Assembly: GCA_003526435.1 (NCBI GenBank)
Contig: DPWF01000416.1
Span: 1 to 6,444 of the forward strand
Direction: 5' to 3'
DNA: 6,444 nt
Source of the DNA: Chitinophagaceae bacterium
Lineage (GTDB): Bacteria; Bacteroidota; Bacteroidia; Chitinophagales; Chitinophagaceae
Positions 1 through 5,444 of this stretch are shown one piece after another (position 1 is the stretch's first letter; each line of letters begins with the position of its first letter). The notes beneath the pieces are model-generated. The model ran no database searches. It saw only the letters and a list, made by a program, of their open reading frames with translations, and had not been told where the DNA came from. Position numbers and translations under genes: made by a program.

Positions 1-1
1 T

Positions 2-808
2 TTAATTGCTGCTGCCATTCATCAGCAGTCGCTTCGTGCAAATGGTCCTTATGTAAAAGTGGATGTGGGTTCTTTAACAGAGAGCTTGTTTGAAAGTGAA
101 TTGTTTGGTCATAAAAAAGGGGCATTTACAGATGCCCGTGATGATCGGGAGGGTAGGTTTGAGGCCGCGCATGGAGGAACCTTGTTTCTCGATGAAATTG
201 GAAATATCACTCTCCAGCAACAGGCGAAACTATTAACGGTATTGCAAAACAGACAGGTTACAAGACTAGGCGCAAACCAGGCCCTGCCGATTGATATAAG
301 ACTGATCTGTGCCACCAATCTTCCGTTGCAGGAGCTGGCTAATGAAAATAAATTCAGGAAGGATTTAATCTACCGCATTAATACAGTAGAAATTGTGGTG
401 CCACCATTAAGAAAACGCAAACAGGATATTCCATTGCTGGCCAATCATTTTGCCAAAATATACGCTGCTAAATATTTTAAACCCAATACCAGTTTTGCAG
501 ATTCTGCGTTGGATAAACTGCAGCAGTATTCATTCCCGGGTAATGTACGCGAGCTTCAATACACCATTGAAAGGGCCATTATTATGGCAGAGTCTGAATT
601 GATTGAAGCAAAAGACCTTTTATTTTCTCCTTTGGAAAACCCGGTAACCGATACAGAAGAAGTAGCAGAACTGAAGCTGAGTACCATGGAGAAAAATACC
701 ATTATGAAAGTAATCGATAAACATAACGGTAATATCAGCAGGGCAGCAAAAGAATTAGGATTAACAAGAACGGCTTTATACCGAAGGCTGAGTAAATATG
801 AATTATAA
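2..808 (+). CDS. Sigma-54-dependent NtrC-family response regulator, 5'-truncated
   Basis: This is the C-terminal 268 residues of an NtrC/AtoC-type activator, which uses ATP hydrolysis to remodel sigma-54 RNA polymerase at enhancer-dependent promoters. The frame is open from base 2, so the GTG at 59 is an internal valine codon and the true start lies upstream. The receiver domain and Walker A are missing; the first residues (LIAAAIH) normally come just after Walker A. Visible in order: ESELFGH followed by the sigma-54 contact loop as GAFTDA (119-136), Walker B in GGTLFLDEIGN (about 176-208), sensor I RLICATN, the arginine-finger region FRKDLIYRI, sensor II FPGNVREL, and a C-terminal Fis-type helix-turn-helix (NISRAAKELGLTRTALYRRL). 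The family is usually about 450 aa, so roughly 40% is missing. The stop is 6 bp before the kinase gene, so the two are almost certainly cotranscribed. A receiver domain is inferred from the kinase partner, not seen. Confidence 0.95.
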   Translation, partial: LIAAAIHQQSLRANGPYVKVDVGSLTESLFESELFGHKKGAFTDARDDREGRFEAAHGGTLFLDEIGNITLQQQAKLLTVLQNRQVTRLGANQALPIDIRLICATNLPLQELANENKFRKDLIYRINTVEIVVPPLRKRKQDIPLLANHFAKIYAAKYFKPNTSFADSALDKLQQYSFPGNVRELQYTIERAIIMAESELIEAKDLLFSPLENPVTDTEEVAELKLSTMEKNTIMKVIDKHNGNISRAAKELGLTRTALYRRLSKYEL

Positions 809-814
809 AAGCGG

Positions 815-2179
815 ATGATGAATAAAAAAAACAATAAAAGCGAGAAATCGTTTCAATGGGATATTCTGGGTAGGGTAATATTATTGTTTATAGTATTAGC
901 CGCCGCTGCTTTTTTATTGGTGAAGGAATGGTATGTATATGCCCTGCTTTTACTGCCGGTAATTGGTTATCAGGTATACGATTTTTACCGTTTTCACAAA
1001 ATAGCGGAAGCCGAAGTGCGTGAGTTTGTGGAATCGATTCATTACCGTGATTTTTCCAGAAATTTCAATGTGCAGAATGCGCCACATGAGTTACAGCCTT
1101 TGCGAAAAGGGTTTAATGATATCAACTCAACCTTTAAGCTGATTACACGTGAAAAAGAAACCCAGTTTCAGTACCTTCAAAAAATACTGGAACTGGTCGA
1201 CACAGGCATACTTTCCTATGAAATAGAAACCGGGGAAGTTGTTTGGATGAATGAGTCGTTGAAAAAAATGTTACTCACTCCTTACCTTAAAACCATTCAT
1301 TCGCTGGAGAAAAGAGACCCTGTTTTGTATGAACAACTGATGGGTGTAAAGACCGGTAATAGTGTGGTGGTAACCGTTCACCAGGAAAAAAATAATTTAC
1401 GTGTACTGGTTTCAGCCACTGCTTTCCAGACAGATAATAAAGTGTTTAAGCTGATTGCCTTTCAAAATGTAAATGAGGCGCTGGATGAAACGGAGTCAAA
1501 AGCATGGCAACGATTGCTGAGTGTGATGACACATGAGATCATGAATTCAGTAGCACCCATTTCTTCACTGGCCGATACATTGCATCACCGTCTACAGGTT
1601 TCTGCAAAAGAACCTGGTGAAGATGCAGGATTAACAGAAGATCTTACGATTGGAATTGATACCATTAAAAAAAGAAGTGAAGGCTTACTGAAGTTTGCTG
1701 AAGTGTACCGCAACCTCAACAAAGTAACCCAACCCAACCTGAAACAGGTATATGTACGTGATTTGTTTGAGAGTATGCACCACCTGATGGAACCAACACT
1801 CAACCAGAAAAAAATTGAGATGGATATTGTATTAAAAGATCCGGCTCTTTCACTGGAACTTGATCATAACCTGGTTGAGCAGGTACTCATTAACCTGATC
1901 ATAAATGCCATGGATGCTGTAAAGGAAACAGAAAACCCTCGCATCACTTTATCAGCCGTAGAAATGCCCAATAAGAAAACCGTGATCAAAGTAACCGATA
2001 ACGGATCGGGTATGAGTGAGGAAGTGATGAACAATATTTTTATTCCCTTTTTCAGTACCAAAAAAAATGGAAGCGGCATAGGCCTGAGTCTCTGCAAACA
2101 GATCATGATGCTGCATAAAGGAAATATTACTGTTCAGTCAGTAGAAGGTAAGGGAACGGCGTTTGCGTTGCAATTTTGA
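815..2179 (+). CDS. Membrane-anchored sensor histidine kinase (NtrB/NtrY-like), partner of the upstream regulator
   Basis: This is a complete 454-aa kinase that should autophosphorylate on histidine and pass phosphate to the adjacent sigma-54 regulator. Two hydrophobic helices (about residues 17-36 and 39-57) are separated by only a few residues (KEW), so there is almost no periplasmic domain. A linker follows, then a PAS-like region (about 115-222, including GILSYEIETGEVVWMN), which is the likely sensor. The H box is THEIMNS with His240. The ATPase domain has the N box EQVLINLIINAMDAV (Asn364), G1 DNGSGM (395-400), F box FIPFFSTK (409-416) and G2 GSGIGL (419-424). The HEIxN form of the H box resembles NtrB/NtrY kinases that pair with NtrC-type regulators. 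Two ATGs stand in tandem at 815 and 818; the first was chosen and the choice hardly matters. No strong ribosome-binding site is seen, which is usual in Bacteroidota. The signal sensed is unknown. Confidence 0.94.
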   Translation: MMNKKNNKSEKSFQWDILGRVILLFIVLAAAAFLLVKEWYVYALLLLPVIGYQVYDFYRFHKIAEAEVREFVESIHYRDFSRNFNVQNAPHELQPLRKGFNDINSTFKLITREKETQFQYLQKILELVDTGILSYEIETGEVVWMNESLKKMLLTPYLKTIHSLEKRDPVLYEQLMGVKTGNSVVVTVHQEKNNLRVLVSATAFQTDNKVFKLIAFQNVNEALDETESKAWQRLLSVMTHEIMNSVAPISSLADTLHHRLQVSAKEPGEDAGLTEDLTIGIDTIKKRSEGLLKFAEVYRNLNKVTQPNLKQVYVRDLFESMHHLMEPTLNQKKIEMDIVLKDPALSLELDHNLVEQVLINLIINAMDAVKETENPRITLSAVEMPNKKTVIKVTDNGSGMSEEVMNNIFIPFFSTKKNGSGIGLSLCKQIMMLHKGNITVQSVEGKGTAFALQF

Positions 2180-2182
2180 TGC

Positions 2183-2267
2183 GTAAATAGTCAATGGTCA
2201 ATCGTCAATAGTAGTGGGTGATATTTATAGCCAGACTCCTATTCACCATTCACGATTGACTATTCAC
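2183..2267. repeat. Inverted array of degenerate 7-bp units between convergent genes
   Basis: On the plus strand four consecutive heptads (2183-2189 GTAAATA, 2190-2196 GTCAATG, 2197-2203 GTCAATC, 2204-2210 GTCAATA) are followed by a 29-base middle section, then four heptads in inverted orientation (2240-2267; read on the minus strand from 2267: GTGAATA, GTCAATC, GTGAATG, GTGAATA). The arms match at 23 of 28 positions when one is reverse-complemented. The element begins 3 bp after the kinase stop, and its last unit contains the dnaG stop codon (TGA, complement of 2264-2266). It could act as a terminator for either convergent gene, but no T-run follows the stem on either side, so simple intrinsic termination is doubtful. 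It is built like the better-preserved element at 4203-4283. Confidence 0.8.
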
Positions 2268-4198
2268 TTAATAATCACCGTCCCCAATTGGTTGGTAATG
2301 GTACGTTCTGCGTCTTTGAGGTATTTATGTACTTCGAGTAGTTGTTTGAAATTTTCAATAGGGGCATGTTCAATATCGCGCTGATTTTCTTCGATCATTT
2401 TTTTAATCCTGCGGAGTTTGTAATAACTGATGCTCATCATTACATCCTGTTTGCTGGTATCCCTGTTTACGATATTCATACCCTCGAGTACTTCGTCCCA
2501 GTTCTGACTCAGTTCAAAAGGGAAAACAGAAATACTGATCACCAGGTTCCTGATTTCTTCATCGTTGTGGTACAACATTGATTTAGTTGTTGGCTCTAAT
2601 CCTTTTGTGTACCAGGATTTATATTCTTCGTATAATTTTTCCAGGACAGGGGTTTCAAAATGAAAATGTTCCAGTTCTGTAAAAATATAATCGGCCATAT
2701 TGCTGGTTTCATCCCAGGGGCGAAGACCATATTCTAATAAAACCCGCAGGATATTTCTTTCATGTGCCTCATCCTGTACCAGCATGCGACTGGTGTCGTC
2801 CAGTACATCTTCGGGTTGTGCACCTTCCTGTAATTGGGAATTTACATCATCAAATGAAAGCGTTTTCTTTTCTTCTTTGGTAATCTTGTCGCGCTTGTAC
2901 TTATTGACAAGATTGGTGAGGCCGGCTTCATCAATTCTCAATAAACCAGCACATTGTCTGATATAATCCTGCTGTCGTGTAAAATCTTCTGCTTTATTGA
3001 TTTTACTGAGCGTTTCAGCAATCTGGTTCACCACAGCACTTTTTCTGCTCACGTCGTTGCCTGCTTCTTTCAGCATCACTTCCAACTGAAAAAGAATAAA
3101 ATCTTTTTTCGATTTAGCTACAAATTCATTGAAAGCAGTAACACCCACTTTGTTTACATAGCTGTCGGGGTCCTCATTGTCGGGAATCAGAACGAGCCGA
3201 ACATTCAGTCCTTCTTCCAGTGCCATATCCAGACCACGCAAAGCTGCTTTTACGCCTGCACTATCGCCATCATAAATAATGGTGAGGTTGTTGGTGTATT
3301 TTTTGATCAGCCTGATCTGGTCAGTGGTTAATGAAGTACCGCCACTGGCCACTACATTTTCAATGCCAGCCTGGTGTAAGCTCACTACATCGGTGTATCC
3401 TTCTACCAGTAAACATTCATCTGCTTTATCGATGGCCATACGGGCCTGGTAAGAGCCATAGAGAATCCTGCTTTTTACATAGATCTCATTTTCAGGTGTG
3501 TTGATATATTTGGGGCCGCGATCGCTCTTGCCAATAACCCTTGCGCCAAAGCCGATGATCTTACCCGTATTGCCATGAATAGGGAAGATGATGCGGTTGC
3601 GGTAATTATCAACCAGTTCTTCATTATTCCGCAATGCCACTAACCCTGTCTTGGGTAATAGTTCACGGTTAAACTGGTTGGCCAATAAGGCTTTGGTGAG
3701 CGTATCTCTTGCTTCGGGATTATAGCCAATCTGAAATTTGTGAATGATATCTTCTCTGAAGCCGCGTTCTTTTAAATAGGAGAGGGCGATATTTTTTCCT
3801 TCTTCTGTTTCAAGTAATTGTTGTGAGAAAAATTTCTGTGCAAAATTATTGATGGCATACAGGCTTTCGGAAGTGAGTAGTTGTTGCTTCTGTTCCGGGC
3901 TCACTTCTGTTTCTTCAATCTCAATATTATAACGTGCAGCCAACCATTTAAGGGCTTCCGGATAACTGTATTTTTCATGCTCCATCAGGAAGGTGATGGA
4001 GTTGCCACTTTTGCCACAACCAAAACATTTATAAATCTCTTTGGTAGGTGATACAGTAAATGAGGGTGTCTTTTCGTTATGGAAAGGACAATTGCCGATG
4101 TAGTTGGTTCCTCTTTTTTTCAGTTTTACAAACTCCCCTACAATATCGATGATATCGATGCGGTTGAGGATCTGTTGTTTTGTGTTTTCTGAAATCAT
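2264..4198 (-). CDS. dnaG: DNA primase DnaG
   Basis: This is a complete 644-aa primase, which makes the RNA primers for leading- and lagging-strand DNA synthesis in contact with the replicative helicase DnaB. The N-terminal CHC2 zinc-binding domain has Cys37, His40, Cys58 and Cys61 (CPFH and CFGC). The catalytic core contains RNRIIFPIHG (about 200-209) and GFGARV. The Toprim metal-binding site is seen as EGYTD (266-270), DGDSAG (310-315) and DPDS (343-346). The last 180 or so residues are less conserved, as expected for the helicase-interaction domain. Length is normal for bacterial DnaG and all key residues are intact. The ATG at 4196-4198 begins a typical N-terminus (ISENTKQQILNRIDIIDIVGEFVKL). 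It is transcribed alone: convergent with the kinase gene, divergent from the DeoR gene. Heptad-repeat DNA abuts both its start and stop codons. Confidence 0.98.
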   Translation of the reverse strand: MISENTKQQILNRIDIIDIVGEFVKLKKRGTNYIGNCPFHNEKTPSFTVSPTKEIYKCFGCGKSGNSITFLMEHEKYSYPEALKWLAARYNIEIEETEVSPEQKQQLLTSESLYAINNFAQKFFSQQLLETEEGKNIALSYLKERGFREDIIHKFQIGYNPEARDTLTKALLANQFNRELLPKTGLVALRNNEELVDNYRNRIIFPIHGNTGKIIGFGARVIGKSDRGPKYINTPENEIYVKSRILYGSYQARMAIDKADECLLVEGYTDVVSLHQAGIENVVASGGTSLTTDQIRLIKKYTNNLTIIYDGDSAGVKAALRGLDMALEEGLNVRLVLIPDNEDPDSYVNKVGVTAFNEFVAKSKKDFILFQLEVMLKEAGNDVSRKSAVVNQIAETLSKINKAEDFTRQQDYIRQCAGLLRIDEAGLTNLVNKYKRDKITKEEKKTLSFDDVNSQLQEGAQPEDVLDDTSRMLVQDEAHERNILRVLLEYGLRPWDETSNMADYIFTELEHFHFETPVLEKLYEEYKSWYTKGLEPTTKSMLYHNDEEIRNLVISISVFPFELSQNWDEVLEGMNIVNRDTSKQDVMMSISYYKLRRIKKMIEENQRDIEHAPIENFKQLLEVHKYLKDAERTITNQLGTVIIK

Positions 4199-4202
4199 GG
4201 TA

Positions 4203-4283
4203 GTGGGCAGTGAGATGTGAGTAGTGAGTAGTCAGTAGTGAGTATTGAACTTATTTACTCACTACTGGCTATTCACTACTCAC
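4203..4283. repeat. Inverted array of 7-bp GTGAGTA-type units forming a long hairpin upstream of dnaG
   Basis: Six heptads run without interruption on the plus strand: 4203 GTGGGCA, 4210 GTGAGAT, 4217 GTGAGTA, 4224 GTGAGTA, 4231 GTCAGTA, 4238 GTGAGTA. After an 11-base spacer (4245-4255) four heptads follow in inverted orientation (4256-4283; from 4283 on the minus strand: GTGAGTA, GTGAATA, GCCAGTA, GTGAGTA). Bases 4217-4244 pair with 4256-4283 at 26 of 28 positions; the other two are G-U in plus-strand RNA and A-C in minus-strand RNA. The register continues through 4202-4196, where the seventh unit coincides with the dnaG ATG. A dnaG transcript starting upstream of 4283 would therefore carry this hairpin 18 bases before its start codon. 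It is not CRISPR: there are no spacers between units. Confidence 0.88.
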
Positions 4284-4300
4284 TATTTTCACTGAGAGGG

Positions 4301-4308
4301 CGAAAATA
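4301..4308 (-). promoter_or_regulatory. Possible dnaG promoter -7 element
   Basis: On the minus strand this reads TATTTTCG, matching five of the six defined bases of the Bacteroidota -7 consensus TAnnTTTG. It lies upstream of the repeat hairpin, so a transcript from it would include the whole hairpin in the dnaG leader. The best -33-like TTG lies about 24 bases further upstream, longer than the usual 19-21, so the call is weak. The site sits in a short dyad (AAAAT ACA ATTTT, 4303-4315) in the divergent control region. Confidence 0.25.
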
Positions 4309-4311
4309 CAA

Positions 4312-4346
4312 TTTTGGGTCTTAGGAATTGGGCAATTGTATCATTT
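4312..4346 (+). promoter_or_regulatory. Possible promoter of the DeoR-family gene
   Basis: TTTTG at 4312-4316 could be a Bacteroidota -33 element. TATCATTT at 4339-4346, 22 bases downstream, loosely resembles TAnnTTTG with the T-run shifted by one. Transcription would then start only a few bases before the ATG at 4361, giving a very short leader. The segment also holds AATTG twice (4326-4330 and 4334-4338), a possible operator. The evidence is consensus resemblance only. Confidence 0.25.
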
Positions 4347-4360
4347 CCTTATTTTTAACC

Positions 4361-5107
4361 ATGCTAAAGAAAGAACGTCAGGCATATATTATTCAGCAGA
4401 TCAATATTCATAATAAGGTATTGTCGTCTGACCTCAGTGTGCAATTAGATGTTTCGGAGGATACGGTGCGTCGTGATCTTCAGGAGTTGGCCGAGGAGGG
4501 GAAGCTGATTAAAGTACATGGAGGGGCATTGTCTAAATCCTTTCATTTCACCCTGGAAACCAGTAGTATATATTCGCTTCCTGAGAAGAAAAGGATTGCA
4601 TATAAAGCCATAGAACTCATTAAGGACGGGATGTTTGTGGTTTTATCAGGCGGTACCACCATCCGGGAACTGGTTAAGGCGTTACCACCCGATTTGAATG
4701 CTACTTTTATTACGGTAAGTGTGCCTATTGCTTTAGAGTTATTGGAACACCCGAGTTGTGAAGTAATTTTCTTAGGGAATAAATTATCCAAAACGGCCCA
4801 GATTTCTGTTGGTGCAGAAGTAATACAGCGTTTGGCCGGTATACGTGCCGATTACTGTTTTTTAGGGACCAATAGTATGGATGCCAATTATGGTATTACT
4901 GATTTGGAGTGGGAGATTATTGAAGTAAAAAGAGCAATGATGCATTGCGCACAGAAAACGGTTTCACTGGCTATTTCTGAGAAATTGAATACTACACAGA
5001 GGTTACAGGTTTGTAAGCCGGAAGAAATTGATATACTGATCACTGAATTGGAGCCCTCCGATCCGAAACTGGTACCCTATATACAAAAGGGGATTACGGT
5101 ATTGTAA
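4361..5107 (+). CDS. DeoR/GlpR-family transcriptional regulator
   Basis: This is a complete 248-aa regulator of normal DeoR-family length; such proteins usually repress sugar-metabolism genes and are released by a phosphorylated sugar. The N-terminal winged helix-turn-helix spans about residues 1-56 (KKERQAYIIQQI, then VSEDTVRRDLQELAEEGKLIKVHGGA, the DeoR recognition-helix signature). The C-terminal DeoRC sensor domain starts around residue 76 and carries LSGGTTIREL (95-104), VGAEV (150-154), ADYCFLGTN and GITDLEWE. Where classic members have a D-S-S-K-F-like motif, this protein has AISEKLN (204-210). The frame is open upstream to a TTG at 4328, but the ATG at 4361 gives the standard family N-terminus. 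It is divergent from dnaG and 337 bp upstream of a SusC-type receptor on the same strand, so control of that locus or of itself is plausible. The effector is unknown. Confidence 0.93.
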   Translation: MLKKERQAYIIQQINIHNKVLSSDLSVQLDVSEDTVRRDLQELAEEGKLIKVHGGALSKSFHFTLETSSIYSLPEKKRIAYKAIELIKDGMFVVLSGGTTIRELVKALPPDLNATFITVSVPIALELLEHPSCEVIFLGNKLSKTAQISVGAEVIQRLAGIRADYCFLGTNSMDANYGITDLEWEIIEVKRAMMHCAQKTVSLAISEKLNTTQRLQVCKPEEIDILITELEPSDPKLVPYIQKGITVL

Positions 5108-5159
5108 GACTGCCCGCATTGCCTGTTTATAGGGCAAAACCCTCTAAAAACAGCAGTCT
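5107..5159 (+). terminator. Stem-loop at the end of the DeoR gene, possible terminator
   Basis: Starting on the last base of the stop codon, AGACTGC (5107-5113) pairs perfectly with GCAGTCT (5153-5159). Inside it, TGTTTATAGGG (5124-5134) pairs imperfectly with 5140-5152 around a CAAAA loop, with a T-C mismatch and a two-A bulge. The position fits transcription termination. No T-run follows, so it may instead be a 3'-end-stabilising structure or a coincidence. Confidence 0.4.
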
Positions 5160-5166
5160 GATCCAT

Positions 5167-5202
5167 GAAATGCAGGTTTTTGCGGAAATTCAGGTATTTG
5201 CC
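5167..5202. repeat. Tandem pair of 18-bp direct repeats, possible operator
   Basis: GAAATGCAGGTTTTTGCG (5167-5184) is followed immediately by GAAATTCAGGTATTTGCC (5185-5202), matching at 15 of 18 positions. A partial third copy (GTGAAATGTG, 5203-5212) resembles the start of the first. Tandem half-sites next to a regulator gene and before a regulated-looking gene suggest protein binding, with the adjacent DeoR protein the obvious candidate. No binding data exist here. Confidence 0.55.
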
Positions 5203-5234
5203 GTGAAATGTGTAAAAAATTATGGATAAATATA

Positions 5235-5266
5235 TTCGTAAATATGCACGGTAAACTTTAACATTG
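5235..5266 (+). promoter_or_regulatory. Candidate promoter for the SusC-like gene
   Basis: TTCG (5235-5238) and TAACATTG (5259-5266) are separated by 20 bases and match three of four and five of six defined positions of the Bacteroidota promoter consensus (TTTG, then TAnnTTTG). Transcription would begin near 5273 and give a leader of about 170 bases containing the 10-bp tandem repeat. A second, weaker -7-like site is TTGTTTTG at 5343-5350. Confidence 0.3.
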
Positions 5267-5300
5267 CTTTATTATTCCGCTTTTCGATAAACGGGCTTGT

Positions 5301-5320
5301 TTTTTGCAGCTTTTTGCAGC
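5301..5320. repeat. Perfect 10-bp tandem repeat, TTTTTGCAGC x2
   Basis: TTTTTGCAGC occurs twice back to back (5301-5310 and 5311-5320). The composite GCAGCTTTTTGCA (5307-5319) resembles GCAGGTTTTTGCG in the 18-bp repeat at 5172-5184, suggesting the two sites share a recognition sequence. The 10-bp spacing would place both copies on nearly the same face of the helix. Confidence 0.6.
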
Positions 5321-5444
5321 ATTAAAATTCAAACACGGTGCATTGTTTTGCGGGAATCAGTTGTCTTAATCGAGGAATCCGGGATTGCCATACGAAGCGT
5401 TCCGAGACTAACTCACCGTTTTATTAGAAACCAAAAAACCTGTT

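Larger units (their letters stand above)
5108..5444. other. 337-bp intergenic region between the DeoR and SusC-like genes
   Basis: I find no convincing gene here. From left to right it holds the stem-loop after the DeoR gene, an 18-bp tandem duplication (5167-5202), a very AT-rich stretch (about 5211-5245), a weak promoter candidate (5235-5266), a perfect 10-bp tandem duplication (5301-5320) and a leader of about 125 bp to the ATG at 5445. The short motif TTTGC recurs five times (ending at 5183, 5201, 5307, 5317 and 5351). This is most likely the regulatory region of the SusC-like gene. Confidence 0.6.

Noticed and set aside
59..61. GTG as start of the response regulator
   Set aside because: The frame is open to the window edge, and the residues before it (LIAAAIHQQSLRANGPYVK) are typical AAA+ sequence, so this is an internal valine codon.
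2342..3331. Plus-strand reading frames opposite dnaG
   Set aside because: They are antisense to a well-conserved gene, with no recognisable domains.
4203..4283. CRISPR array
   Set aside because: The units are 7 bp, directly abutting, with no unique spacers and no cas genes nearby.
2183..4283. dnaG as cargo of a mobile element bounded by the heptad arrays
   Set aside because: dnaG is an essential core gene, the two arrays differ in unit sequence and are each internally inverted, and no transposase or target duplication is visible.
4328..4360. TTG start extending the DeoR protein by 11 residues
   Set aside because: The added residues are unlike the family, whereas the ATG at 4361 gives the standard N-terminus directly before the helix-turn-helix.
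5376..5386. Palindrome AATCCGGGATT in the receptor leader
   Set aside because: With only one central base it cannot form an RNA hairpin, and a palindrome this short is expected by chance; there is no other support for an operator.
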